DNA of 28,441 nucleotides from an uncultured Lachnospiraceae bacterium (GTDB taxonomy: Bacteria; Bacillota; Clostridia; Lachnospirales; Lachnospiraceae), in NCBI GenBank assembly GCA_910577765.1, contig CAJTOV010000018.1, positions 9,352 through 37,792 of the forward strand, given 5' to 3'. Each line of letters begins with the position of its first letter. Within the stretch, counting starts at the first letter, position 1. A model generated the notes under the pieces. The model was not told the origin of the DNA, ran no database searches, and saw nothing but the letters and a program-made list of their open reading frames with translations. This document shows positions 8,465-16,711 of the stretch, piece after piece. The translations under genes were made by a program, and so were the position numbers.

Positions 8465-8492
8465 GGCCTATGACTGTACCGTCATTCCGGCC
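8465..8492 (-). other. Imperfect intercistronic hairpin, acyl-CoA dehydrogenase to etfB
   Basis: GGCC-T-ATGAC and GTCAT-TCC-GGCC form two short stem blocks around a 6-base loop. There is no U-tract. It is weaker than the hairpins at 9734 and 12274 but occupies the same kind of position inside the operon. Confidence 0.35.
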
Positions 8493-8529
8493 CTGTTTCG
8501 GATTCCCATGAGCTGCTGTCCGCGTCTTT

Positions 8530-9672
8530 TTATCTTAACAAATTCCCGGAAATTACCATCTGCTGCACCTGGCTGGTACCTTCATACAGCGTAGTAATCC
8601 TGGCGTCCCGGTACAGCCGCTCCACCTTATATTCCTTGATAAATCCATATCCGCCATGAATCTGGACTGCCTTGGCAGCCACCCGGTTCACCATCTCGGA
8701 AGCAAAATATTTGCACATGGAGCACTTCATGGGAGCATCTTTGGCGCCTGCATCCTTGGCTACCGCTGTATTGTAGATCAGCTCCCTGGCCGCCTCGATC
8801 TCCGTAGCCATATCCGCAATCATGAAACTGATGGCCTGGTTCTTACAGATGGGCTTTCCGAACTGTTTCCGCTCTTTGGAATAGCGGATGGATTCCTCCA
8901 GGCAGGCCTGGGCAATCCCCAGGGACTGGGCCGCTACTCCCAGGCGTCCCCCGTCCAGAGTCTTCATGGCAGCGATGAATCCCTTGTCCAGAGGCCCCAG
9001 AAGCTGGCTCTCCGGTACCCGCACATTCTCCAGCACAATATCGCTGGTAGGATAGCCGTTGATGCCCATCTTATGCTCCGGTTTCCCGATGGAGACTCCC
9101 GGCAGAGTCAAATCCACGATGAACATGGAAATGCCCTTATTTCCTTTCAGATCGGGATTGGTTCTGGCATAAACCACCGCATAGTCGGACACCGGCGCAC
9201 CGGAGATAAAGCACTTGCGGCCATTGAGAATATAGGTATCCCCGTCCTTCACAGCTCGTGTAATCATGCCCCCGGCATCGGATCCGGCTCCTGGTTCCGT
9301 CAGGGCAAAACAGATCTTCTTCTCCCCGGAAGCCAGCAGAGGAATATAGTGTTTTTTCTGTTCCTCTGATCCATAGTAAAGCAGGGAACCGCTTCCTAAA
9401 GAGTTGGGGGTATTGGCATAAATGGCCAGCACCGGACACACTCTGGCGAACTCTTCTACCATCAGAATATAGGATAAAGTATCCCCGCCCTGGCCGCCGT
9501 ACTCCACCGGAAGCTTACATCCCAGGAAGCCGTATTTCGCCATCTTGTAATGCATATCCCAGTCAAAACCGCCTTCCTGGTCCAGTTTTTCCTGGATTTC
9601 GCCGGTGAATTCCGTCTCTGCAAAGTTGCGGAAATTCTTCCGCATCATCTCGTACTTGGGTGATAGAATCAT
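8530..9672 (-). CDS. Acyl-CoA dehydrogenase of the reductive 2-hydroxyacid pathway (AcdB-like)
   Basis: A 380-residue protein of normal length for the family. It carries the signature CFALTEPGAGSDAGG (about residues 121-135), the FAD-binding region KCFISGAPVSDYAVVYA, the second signature QIHGGYGFIKEYKVERLYRD, and the catalytic-base motif YEGTSQVQ with Glu364. GGAGG lies five bases before the ATG. In the C. difficile and C. sporogenes pathways the homologue reduces the 2-enoyl-CoA made by the dehydratase, using electrons from EtfAB. Position between the dehydratase subunits and etfBA supports the same job here. The acyl chain accepted (isocaprenoyl, cinnamoyl, acrylyl or other) cannot be decided by eye. 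Confidence 0.92.
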   Translation of the reverse strand: MILSPKYEMMRKNFRNFAETEFTGEIQEKLDQEGGFDWDMHYKMAKYGFLGCKLPVEYGGQGGDTLSYILMVEEFARVCPVLAIYANTPNSLGSGSLLYYGSEEQKKHYIPLLASGEKKICFALTEPGAGSDAGGMITRAVKDGDTYILNGRKCFISGAPVSDYAVVYARTNPDLKGNKGISMFIVDLTLPGVSIGKPEHKMGINGYPTSDIVLENVRVPESQLLGPLDKGFIAAMKTLDGGRLGVAAQSLGIAQACLEESIRYSKERKQFGKPICKNQAISFMIADMATEIEAARELIYNTAVAKDAGAKDAPMKCSMCKYFASEMVNRVAAKAVQIHGGYGFIKEYKVERLYRDARITTLYEGTSQVQQMVISGNLLR

Positions 9673-9733
9673 GATTTCCTCCGCTTAATTTCATATTGAA
9701 GCATTCTAAATTTTCTGCACATCAGATATGATA

Positions 9734-9762
9734 TCTGGTCCGGCAGACAGCACCGGACCAGA
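9734..9762 (-). other. Perfect 10-bp intercistronic hairpin, dehydratase to acyl-CoA dehydrogenase
   Basis: TCTGGTCCGG (9734-9743) and CCGGACCAGA (9753-9762) are perfect complements around a 9-base loop. The element sits in the 162-base gap between the dehydratase beta subunit and the acyl-CoA dehydrogenase. No T-run follows on the minus strand, so a role in mRNA processing, stability or partial termination is more likely than full termination. I see no other gene in the gap. Confidence 0.6.
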
Positions 9763-9834
9763 CATATAAAAGGGGGCATTTTATCTAATCAGTTCCGGAT
9801 ATCAGACCTTCCAGCTCATCACATTTGCCAACCT

Positions 9835-10956
9835 TTACAGCATCTCTGCCAGTGTCTGAATCCTTGTCCTGGCCTGGTCATAAGCCGCAGGCTGCTGGTC
9901 AATGTCAATGGACAATACCGGATATCCCAGGCCCTTTAAATACTGGTTGTAGGCCACAAACTCATATTCCTCCGGATCGCAGAACTTCATCAGGCATACG
10001 ATCAGGGCCTGGGCATCATTTTCTTTCATCAGGTTCTCAAGCAGTTCCAGGCGCCGGATCTCATCATCATGGGCCATGGGGTCAATCCGGTTCATCCACT
10101 GTCCGGCCAGACGCCCTATGCTGTCATCTCCCTCAGGAATATCCGTCCGGTACTGGCGCATTTCCTGGGCAAGATCATCCCCTGCCACTGCCAGATTCTG
10201 GTCCTCCAGGATCTGTAACAGCCCCTCCGGCTCTGCGGTAATTCCCGTGAGAATCACCTTCTTTCCGGCAAATACATGGGCCGGAAGAGCTTCCAGACCG
10301 TCATTGATTTCCTTCATAGTTTCCAGATGTTCCGCTTTTGTCATGAACCATGCACTCTTAAATACTTCATGACGCACTATGGGGGTCACCACATCCAGAT
10401 GTGCGTTGGCCAGCCTGGCAAACCGCCGCATCTGGGCATTGTGTTCATTATAAATCCCAATACTTTTCTCCACCGCTTCTTCCTCAATGGACACCTGGTA
10501 AATCTCCTCAATCCGCTCCTTTACCTGGGTAAATTCGGCTTTCAGATAGGTGGCAGCTTCCGGAATTTTCCGGTTCTGGGGATATGTAAAGGGAATGCAG
10601 GCAATATCTTTCACCCCCAGCTTAAAGTCCTGGGTCACACACCGCAGGGTATCGCACATGGATGGAATCATCACTGCCTTTACCCCGCGGTAAGTACCAC
10701 GTAAGCCCAGCTCCATGCAGGACTGCATAATGGGACAGGCGAATGCTACCAGATACTTTCTTGCCTGGGAAATCCCGGTCTGGGCTCCCCACATACCCAT
10801 GGGAACGATCCCTGCCGCATCGGCCAGAACCTCCGGTGTGTAATAGGGAAATGTGCCGATTACCTGCTTGCCTTTGCTTAAATACTGTTCCAGCTGTTTT
10901 CGCGGGTTGGCTGCAATCTCCTTTAATTCCTGCAATTTATCCTGTAAATTAGCCAT
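9835..10956 (-). CDS. 2-hydroxyacyl-CoA dehydratase, smaller (beta/HadC-like) subunit
   Basis: A 373-residue protein of the HgdB/HadC/FldC family. Typical marks are the N-terminal GKQVIGTFPYYTPEVLADAAG segment, the Cys-containing VAFACPIMQSCMELGL and PSMCDTLRC regions that supply [4Fe-4S] ligands, and the C-terminal LIVCLMKFCDPEEYEF region. With its larger partner it dehydrates (R)-2-hydroxyacyl-CoA through a ketyl radical after one-electron reduction by the activator. Its ATG overlaps the end of the preceding gene by 8 bases (ATGGCTAA), and AAGGAGGGA lies inside that gene, pointing to translational coupling and equal subunit amounts. A 162-base gap with a hairpin follows. Confidence 0.92.
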   Translation of the reverse strand: MANLQDKLQELKEIAANPRKQLEQYLSKGKQVIGTFPYYTPEVLADAAGIVPMGMWGAQTGISQARKYLVAFACPIMQSCMELGLRGTYRGVKAVMIPSMCDTLRCVTQDFKLGVKDIACIPFTYPQNRKIPEAATYLKAEFTQVKERIEEIYQVSIEEEAVEKSIGIYNEHNAQMRRFARLANAHLDVVTPIVRHEVFKSAWFMTKAEHLETMKEINDGLEALPAHVFAGKKVILTGITAEPEGLLQILEDQNLAVAGDDLAQEMRQYRTDIPEGDDSIGRLAGQWMNRIDPMAHDDEIRRLELLENLMKENDAQALIVCLMKFCDPEEYEFVAYNQYLKGLGYPVLSIDIDQQPAAYDQARTRIQTLAEML

Positions 10957-12223
10957 GAATCCGTCCCTCCTTATGCTTTCTCATTAATTCTGCAAACGCC
11001 TCGATGCGGGTTTCAAACTGGGCTTCGCTGAAGTTGCGGAAGTCTGCCTGGTCCCCGTCAAAGGACATATAGGGAAGTCCATTGCAGGCCTCCGACACCT
11101 GGCGCATCAGCTCCTGCTGCTGGCAGACCATGACCTTGCAGGCACGGTTTACATGATAAATGGTTCCGTCAATATGGAACTTGGTGTTCCATTCTTTTCG
11201 TCTGCGGACACTTTCCTCCAGGAGAATATTGTTGGAGCTGGTAAAGGCATAGGCCCTGGCCAGGCTCTCAATATCTCCCGGTGTGTAATCCAGGGACCAT
11301 GCACGGGCATAGGCGGTAGCACAGACATTGATCCCGTATTTCTTTAAGGTTTTTAAGTTGTGGGACAGGTAGGGCCAGCAGGCAATGCCTTCCCAGAACA
11401 CACGGAATTCCTCCCTGGCCGGGAAGGTGGAGGTACCGTTTTTTATGTGCTCCTCGACCTCCGCAATCAGCTGGCGCATCACGTCTCCTGTTTCCCTGCG
11501 GCCTCTGGTAAATACCATAGGGCCCATATAGTTAAACAGATCAAATCCGCTTAAGGGGCTGGGCTGCCGCTCCAGATAGTCGGCAACCTGCTCCCAGAGA
11601 TTCCTGTTTTCCGTGGAAATCCCCATGATTTCAGCGAACTTATCCGGGTCCCAGACCGTTCCTGTAAAAGCGCTTAAGTCCTTAATCACCTGCTCAATCT
11701 GTGCCTTGATATACCGGACCCTGGAGTCCGTCACATAAGGCATATGATTGTAGGTAAAGTCAATCATAAAGGTGGGAATCTCCAGCTTTCTGCCGACCAC
11801 TTCGAACCATTTGGTAATCTCATTACATCCGTTGTTTCCGATCAGCAGAAAGTCCGGTCTGGCCATGTTGCTGGCCGGACTACAGTCAAAAAGATCCGCA
11901 TAAGCAATGTCAATTTTCGCATAAGAGCAAAGGTCATTATTGCAGTCATGGGCTTCCGCATATTCCAGAAACGGAGCTGCCAGCTTCTTGGCTGCAATGG
12001 CTGCACCATGGTTTTCCGGATAGACAATATGTAAGCCCAGGGTCTCCGCAATCTCCTGGGGGAACAGGGATGTGGCCCATCCGATCTTCTCTCCCCTGGC
12101 TTTGGCTTCCAGGGTATCGTTGTAGGCTTTGTCCAGAAGTGCTCCCGCCATTAGCTGGGATTTTGACTTGGGACGTTTTGGTTTTGCCGGCGCTGCCGCC
12201 TGACTCATATTCTGTTCATTCAT
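10949..12223 (-). CDS. 2-hydroxyacyl-CoA dehydratase, larger (alpha/HadB-like) subunit
   Basis: A 424-residue protein. After a charged, Ala/Pro/Lys-rich start it has the family core EAKARGEKIGWATSLFPQE and IAETLGLHIVYPENHGAAIA, then the cluster region CNNDLCSYAKID, and later LLIGNNGCNEITKWFE, a further Cys-containing segment. This IGWATSLFPQEIAETLG form is the one seen in HadB/FldB-type enzymes rather than in 2-hydroxyglutaryl-CoA dehydratases, but the substrate remains open. AAGGAGAG lies before the ATG. It overlaps the beta-subunit gene by 8 bases. Upstream a 13-bp hairpin separates it from the activator gene. The enzyme is oxygen sensitive and cytoplasmic. Confidence 0.92.
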   Translation of the reverse strand: MNEQNMSQAAAPAKPKRPKSKSQLMAGALLDKAYNDTLEAKARGEKIGWATSLFPQEIAETLGLHIVYPENHGAAIAAKKLAAPFLEYAEAHDCNNDLCSYAKIDIAYADLFDCSPASNMARPDFLLIGNNGCNEITKWFEVVGRKLEIPTFMIDFTYNHMPYVTDSRVRYIKAQIEQVIKDLSAFTGTVWDPDKFAEIMGISTENRNLWEQVADYLERQPSPLSGFDLFNYMGPMVFTRGRRETGDVMRQLIAEVEEHIKNGTSTFPAREEFRVFWEGIACWPYLSHNLKTLKKYGINVCATAYARAWSLDYTPGDIESLARAYAFTSSNNILLEESVRRRKEWNTKFHIDGTIYHVNRACKVMVCQQQELMRQVSEACNGLPYMSFDGDQADFRNFSEAQFETRIEAFAELMRKHKEGRIHG

Positions 12224-12273
12224 GATTTCTCTCCTTCTGTTGGTTTTCCATAACCGGTCACATAATTTGCAGA

Positions 12274-12308
12274 CAGTAACAGTTCAGATACCCCTTGAAC
12301 TGTTACTG
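12274..12308 (-). other. Perfect 13-bp intercistronic hairpin, activator to dehydratase
   Basis: CAGTAACAGTTCA (12274-12286) and TGAACTGTTACTG (12296-12308) are perfect complements with a 9-base loop, filling much of the 95-base gap. There is no U-tract on the minus strand. It divides the CoA transferase/activator part of the transcript from the dehydratase part and could set different RNA stability for the catalytic activator and the stoichiometric enzyme. Confidence 0.65.
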
Positions 12309-12318
12309 CAGACACTTT

Positions 12319-13083
12319 CTACTGGCAGGCAAACAATGCCGCGCCAATGGCGCCTGCCATCTGGCAGTCCTCCGGCACCAGAATCTCACACTGTAATTCC
12401 TGCTCCATGGCCCGGACGATCCCCCTGTTTTTTGCTACGCCTCCGCTCATTGCCACCTGGGGCCTATAGCCCACCCGGACTGCAAGACCGGATACCTTTT
12501 TGGCTACGGACACGTGAATCCCCGCCACAATATCCTCCACCGTTTCCCCTGAGGAAAGCCGGGAAATCACCTCTGACTCTGCAAACACCGCGCAGGTACT
12601 GCTGATGGATACGGGATTTTGGGAGCGCTCCGAAAGCATGCCCATGTCCTCCACCTGCACATCCAGAACCCGGGACATGGCTTCCAGAAACCTTCCGGTG
12701 CCTGCGGCGCATTTATCATTCATTATAAAATGGTCCAGATACCCCCAGTCATCCAGAAGCAGTGCCTTGGCGTCCTGGCCGCCGATGTCAATCACTGTGC
12801 GGACCTGGGGACACAAAAAAACCATCCCTTTTCCGTGACAGCTTACCTCGCTTAGCTCCCGGTCCGCCTGGGCAAAGTTCAGTCTGCCATATCCGGTGGC
12901 AACCACCCGGGTGATCTGGGACCGCTCCACCCCTGCCTCCTCCAGCGCCTTTTTATACACCTCCGCCGGTCCCCGCGTTCCGGTTCCCGCAGCCACCAGC
13001 TGCCGTGCCATGATCCGCTTTCCGTCCTCCAGAATCACTGCCTTGGATGCCGTGGAACCGATGTCCACTCCCATTGTCAGCAT
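12319..13083 (-). CDS. 2-hydroxyacyl-CoA dehydratase activator ATPase (HadI/HgdC/FldI-like)
   Basis: A 254-residue ASKHA-fold protein with phosphate loop GVDIGSTASKAVI at 5-17, VIDIGGQDAKA in the middle and MSGGVAKNRGIV near the end. The two cluster cysteines of the homodimeric activator are in place: Cys125 in NDKCAAGTGRF and Cys164 in SSTCAVFAESEV. The family couples ATP hydrolysis to one-electron transfer from ferredoxin or flavodoxin into the dehydratase ('archerase'). AGGAGG precedes the ATG; the gap to the CoA transferase gene is 16 bases. The activator-before-dehydratase order is the same as in hadAIBC and fldAIBC clusters. Confidence 0.94.
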   Translation of the reverse strand: MLTMGVDIGSTASKAVILEDGKRIMARQLVAAGTGTRGPAEVYKKALEEAGVERSQITRVVATGYGRLNFAQADRELSEVSCHGKGMVFLCPQVRTVIDIGGQDAKALLLDDWGYLDHFIMNDKCAAGTGRFLEAMSRVLDVQVEDMGMLSERSQNPVSISSTCAVFAESEVISRLSSGETVEDIVAGIHVSVAKKVSGLAVRVGYRPQVAMSGGVAKNRGIVRAMEQELQCEILVPEDCQMAGAIGAALFACQ

Positions 13084-13099
13084 TGGTCTTCCTCCTATA

Positions 13100-14302
13100 C
13101 TATTTTGCCGCGCCGGACGCCTTTAAACTGCTGATTTCCTCTTCACTGTATCCGGCCTGCTTCAGGATCTGGTCTGTATCCCGGCCTACCTGTCCCGCAT
13201 GCTGAAAGGGCATTTTCCCTATGGAGCCAAAGCTTACGGGAGTACTGGAAAACGTTGTCTTTTCCCCGTTGGGATAGGTATATTCCTGGAGAAAATCATT
13301 GGCCCATGCCTGCTCATCCTTCAGCACGTCGGTAAAGTGGGCCAGCTTTTCATGGGCAATATCATTGGCTTCCATCCGCTGTATCCAGTAGCTGCTGTCA
13401 TGCTGGGCAAAGATTTCATCGCATACTGCAACCGCCTCCCCGATCCGCTTGCTGGTCTCTGCAATACAGTAAAATCTGGGATCATCTGCCAGATCCGGAC
13501 GGTCAAAAATATCGGTGCAGATCCTGGGCCACATCTTGTCATATTCCGGCATGGAAAGATAGATCCACTCTCCGTCCCTGCATTTGTAGCAGGTAAGCAG
13601 AGGGCTGTTACAGTCAAAATGGGTTCTGGGATATTCCCTTCCGTACTCTGCACACAGCAGACCGTTGCTGAGAATAAAGATGGCTGCCTGGTACAGGGAA
13701 ACACTGACCCGGTCCCCTTCCCCGTTCTGCTTTGCCCGCAGAAGGGCCCCGCAGATTCCGGCTGCCAGGGTGATGGCGGTCACATGATCTCCGAATCCGG
13801 CTACCGTATTCATCACCGGGCCTCCCTTGGAGCTTAAATCTGCCATAAGTCCGCTGCGGGAGAAAAATGCGGTGTAATCGTACCCGGGCTTATCCTTCAA
13901 TGGCCCTCTGGCACCATATCCCAGCACCTCCCCATAGACCACACGGGGATATAAGCTGTGTATTTCTTCATAGGTAAGGCCCATTTTCTTCAATGCATTG
14001 GGGCGGTTGTTGGTAAGAAACACATCACACTGGGAGGTCAGTTTCAGGACTGCTTCCCTGCCTTCTTTTGTCTTGGTATCCAGACAGACAAAGGATTTGT
14101 TGGAGTTCTCCAGGTCAAAGCTGGGACACCCTTCCGCAAACTGGGGCGTCCTCTGTCCCCGGTATGCGCTCCGGTAGGGATCGCCTTTGGGTCCCTCCAC
14201 CTTAATGACCTCTGCACCCCAGTCAGCCAGAATTCTTCCGCAGGCCGGAGCCGCAAAATAAGTGGTCAGTTCTACTACCTTGATTCCTTCCAATGGTTTC
14301 AT
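13100..14302 (-). CDS. CaiB/BaiF-family (type III) CoA transferase, HadA/FldA-like
   Basis: A 400-residue protein starting MKPLEGIKVVELTTYFAAPA, with the usual ILADWGAEVIKVEGPKGDPYR region and the GFGDHVTAITLAAG segment whose Asp172 matches the family's catalytic aspartate. Type III transferases move CoA between acids. Here the likely reaction is 2-hydroxyacid plus enoyl-CoA or acyl-CoA giving 2-hydroxyacyl-CoA. It is the first gene of the seven-gene operon, with AAGGAG before the ATG and a sigma-54-type promoter about 100 bases upstream. A carnitine- or bile-acid-type CaiB role is less likely because the next gene is a dehydratase activator. Confidence 0.9.
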   Translation of the reverse strand: MKPLEGIKVVELTTYFAAPACGRILADWGAEVIKVEGPKGDPYRSAYRGQRTPQFAEGCPSFDLENSNKSFVCLDTKTKEGREAVLKLTSQCDVFLTNNRPNALKKMGLTYEEIHSLYPRVVYGEVLGYGARGPLKDKPGYDYTAFFSRSGLMADLSSKGGPVMNTVAGFGDHVTAITLAAGICGALLRAKQNGEGDRVSVSLYQAAIFILSNGLLCAEYGREYPRTHFDCNSPLLTCYKCRDGEWIYLSMPEYDKMWPRICTDIFDRPDLADDPRFYCIAETSKRIGEAVAVCDEIFAQHDSSYWIQRMEANDIAHEKLAHFTDVLKDEQAWANDFLQEYTYPNGEKTTFSSTPVSFGSIGKMPFQHAGQVGRDTDQILKQAGYSEEEISSLKASGAAK

Positions 14303-14404
14303 GTGTATGTAACTCCTTTCCTTTTTCGTTCCCGTTCACGGGGCAAGCCGGCCAGTTGGGTGATGGCGTCTGGGTCAGCTTAAGCACGGTTCACTGATAT
14401 ATTC

Positions 14405-14420
14405 AGCATTTACCATGCCA
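14405..14420 (-). promoter_or_regulatory. Sigma-54 (-24/-12) promoter of the 2-hydroxyacid operon
   Basis: On the minus strand the sequence is TGGCATGGTAAATGCT. The diagnostic GG (14419-14418) and GC (14407-14406) are exactly 10 bases apart and flanked as in the TGGCAC-N5-TTGC consensus. Initiation would fall near 14395, about 92 bases before the CoA transferase ATG. It is adjacent to a broken sigma-54 activator gene, which is where such promoters are normally found. I see no competing -35/-10 pair of similar quality in this gap. Confidence 0.75.
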
Positions 14421-14465
14421 AAAAGGGAGGGGAGCCGCCTGCCGGCAGCGTTCCCTCCCTTTGGG
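14421..14465 (-). terminator. Intrinsic terminator of the sigma-54 activator gene
   Basis: AAAGGGAGGG (14422-14431) pairs with CCCTCCCTTT (14453-14462), with an inner GC-rich stem. On the minus strand the stem is followed by TTTTTGG. It separates the regulator stop (14485) from the downstream operon, and its T-run abuts the -24 box. Confidence 0.75.
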
Positions 14466-14484
14466 AGACCTGCATAAAAACCAC

Positions 14485-15351
14485 TTAAACAGAATCGGGG
14501 CGGCCCCCGTACTTCCTGTCAAGCAGACCGTATTTTTTCAGTTTATACTGTAATGTCCTTCTGGATATATTTAAGTATTTTGCGGTCTGCTCCCTATGGC
14601 CCTGATTGATTTTCAGGGCACGTATAATCTGCTCCTTTTCGCTTTCCGTTTCCTGGCTTTTCTGGTCAAAACCGTCCTGGCTGAACATGCTGGACGGGAT
14701 TTCGTTAATGTTAATGGTAGAGGCTGTACTCATAATCACCATGCGCTCCACAATATTCTTCAGTTCCCTGACATTGCCCGGCCAGCTGTAGGCCTCAAAG
14801 GTCCGGTATACCTTCTTGGAAAACTTCTTTTTCAGCTGGTATTTGTCACAGAATCTGCACAAAAAATGTTCTGCCAGAGGGACAATATCGTCCTTACGTG
14901 CCCGCAGCGGAGGAATGGTAATGGGGATTACATTCAGCCGGTAATAAAGGTCCAGCCGGAAGGTTTTGTTTTCCACACAGTCGGAAAGCCGCTGGTTGGT
15001 GGCTGCAATGAGACGGAAATCCACATCCACCGGGGCTGTTGCGCCGATCCTTGTGATGGTTCTGCTTTCTTACCACCGAAGCTGCCCTCTGGATCTCGTC
15101 TACAATCTGCTTCATTTCGCTGCTTTTATAAATGAATTTATGCTTTTTCGGCTGGACTTTCATATTGGACTGTACGGCTTTCCGCCGCTCACTTAAGCCC
15201 AGGTTATAAAGCTCCTTGAGACGGTCCATTTCGATCCGGTCCGCCACAACAAACTTAATATTGCCGTCCCCGTCAAAGATGGGGGTGGCTGTTACAATAA
15301 ATTCCTTCAGCTTTCCGTTTTCCGATATCCGCCACTCTGGGCCCTTCCGGG
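14485..15351 (-). pseudogene. Sigma-54-dependent activator (PAS-AAA-Fis HTH), broken by internal deletion and 5' truncation
   Basis: Two minus-strand pieces can be read. The upstream piece (about 15351-15075) gives the end of a PAS domain (EWRISENGKLKEF, then PIFDGDGNIKFVVADR), a linker and the AAA start FIYKSSEMKQIVDEIQRAAS. The downstream piece (about 15065-14485) resumes in another frame with TITRIGATAPVDVDFRLIAA, FRLDLYYRLNV, WPGNVRELKN and a Fis-type HTH ending QTAKYLNISRRTLQYKLKKY. Between them roughly 95-100 residues are missing, including Walker A, GAFTGA and Walker B, and a stop (15070-15072) lies at the join in the downstream frame. A protein starting at 15030 could keep the DNA-binding end but could not hydrolyse ATP. 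The intact gene probably activated the adjacent operon. Confidence 0.85.
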
Positions 15352-15369
15352 ACCCAGGTACTTACCATT

Positions 15370-16701
15370 ATGACCGGCGGGCTTCTTATGTGGCTTCTGG
15401 TGGGAGTGGACTGGACCAGCCTGGCCGTGATTCTGGCCCTGGCACTGATTCCGGAATATGGTATGAACAAGGTTTCCGCAGGCACCCTGGGAAACGGAAC
15501 CGTATTTTATCTGATGCTCTGTTTCATGCTTGCCAAAAGCCTTCAGGCAACCGGCGTGGCACACCGGCTTGCAGTCTGGTTCCTGACCAGCAGTTTCAGC
15601 CGGAAAGGTGCCTGGTGTACCATTGCCATGATCTTTGTCTCGATTTTTGTGCTGTCTTCCGGGCTGTCTTCCAGCTCCACGATTATGATTTTCCTGCCCA
15701 TTCTGTATGAGATTTTTGAGTCACTGGGATATGAAAAGGGAAAGGGAGATGCATTTCCGGCAGTGATGATTGCCAGCCTGGCCATTGTCTGTCAGATTGC
15801 CCAGGCAACCACCCCCATTTCCCATGCCATGACCCTGATCGGCTTTTCTTCTTACAACAGCTATACCGGAAATACCATGGAGTTCGGGCAGTATGTGATG
15901 GCTGCCATGCCTGTGGGCATCCTGACCGCAGTGGGCTGGTTCCTGGTCTGCCGTTTTGTCTGGAAGCCGGATGTATCCCGCCTTTCCAGGCTGGATTACG
16001 ACGCAATCAAAGGAAACCAGGGCCCCCTGACCCGGCAGGAAAAAATTGCCGCTGCCGTTTATCTTGCCGTGGTTGTACTGTGGCTGGCGCCTGGCATTTC
16101 CAAATATATCTGCCCGGCCGTCTACCCGGCCCTGAATAAGATCCAGCAGTGCTATCCTCCCATTGCAGGGATTATCCTGCTGCACTTTATCAAGGTGGAG
16201 GGCAGGCCGGTCCTGTCTTATAAGGATGCAGTCTCTGCCGTTCCCCTTGGAACCCTGCTTTTCATGGGCGCACTGCTGCATCTTGGCTCTGCCCTGGCCA
16301 ACACGGAGATCGGCGTTGCCGCCTGGCTCAGTGACACCATCGGCGTATACTGCAACGGCATCAGCCCAATGGTATTTGTTGTCATCATTGCCGCATTAAG
16401 CGTGATTCTCACCAACTTTATGTCCAATTCCGTGACCTGCGCAATCTGTATGGCCATTGCAATGCCCCTGTCCCTGGGAATCTATGACGGCATGATCAGC
16501 CCCCTGCTTCCTGCCATTATGATTACCATTGGCATTAACTTTGCATTCGCGACCGCCCCTGCCACGCCGCCGGTAGCCATTGCCGCCGACTCCGGCTGGA
16601 TCAGCGCGGGAAAGCTGTTCCAGTATGGAATGGCTGCCGGACTGGTGGGAATCCTTGTGATGCTGGCTGTGGGCATGCCCATTGTCAATATGGTATGTTA
16701 G
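15370..16701 (+). CDS. DASS/SLC13-type anion permease, N-terminally truncated
   Basis: From the ATG at 15370 there are 443 residues with about 11 hydrophobic segments. SSGLSSSSTIMIFLP and TNFMSNSVTCAICMAIAMPL sit where the two SNT-type ion/substrate motifs of the SLC13 (divalent anion:sodium symporter) family lie; FATAPATPPVAIAADSGWIS follows. Family-like sequence (GTQVLTI) continues upstream in frame to about 15349, then stops abruptly against the antisense PAS coding sequence. There is no ribosome-binding site before 15370. The first membrane segment and the promoter therefore appear lost, and the gene may be inactive. It is followed by the acyl-CoA ligase with overlapping signals, suggesting uptake of an organic acid for CoA activation. 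Confidence 0.75.
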   Translation: MTGGLLMWLLVGVDWTSLAVILALALIPEYGMNKVSAGTLGNGTVFYLMLCFMLAKSLQATGVAHRLAVWFLTSSFSRKGAWCTIAMIFVSIFVLSSGLSSSSTIMIFLPILYEIFESLGYEKGKGDAFPAVMIASLAIVCQIAQATTPISHAMTLIGFSSYNSYTGNTMEFGQYVMAAMPVGILTAVGWFLVCRFVWKPDVSRLSRLDYDAIKGNQGPLTRQEKIAAAVYLAVVVLWLAPGISKYICPAVYPALNKIQQCYPPIAGIILLHFIKVEGRPVLSYKDAVSAVPLGTLLFMGALLHLGSALANTEIGVAAWLSDTIGVYCNGISPMVFVVIIAALSVILTNFMSNSVTCAICMAIAMPLSLGIYDGMISPLLPAIMITIGINFAFATAPATPPVAIAADSGWISAGKLFQYGMAAGLVGILVMLAVGMPIVNMVC

Positions 16702-16711
16702 GAGTGTATCT

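Noticed and set aside
14331..14350. GTTCACGGGGCAAG near the CoA transferase gene resembling part of the right-edge repeat
   Set aside because: Only about 10 bases match and the hairpin core is absent; chance similarity is likely.
15216..15710. Plus-strand open frame bridging the regulator and permease
   Set aside because: It is out of frame with both real coding sequences and shows no protein-like composition.
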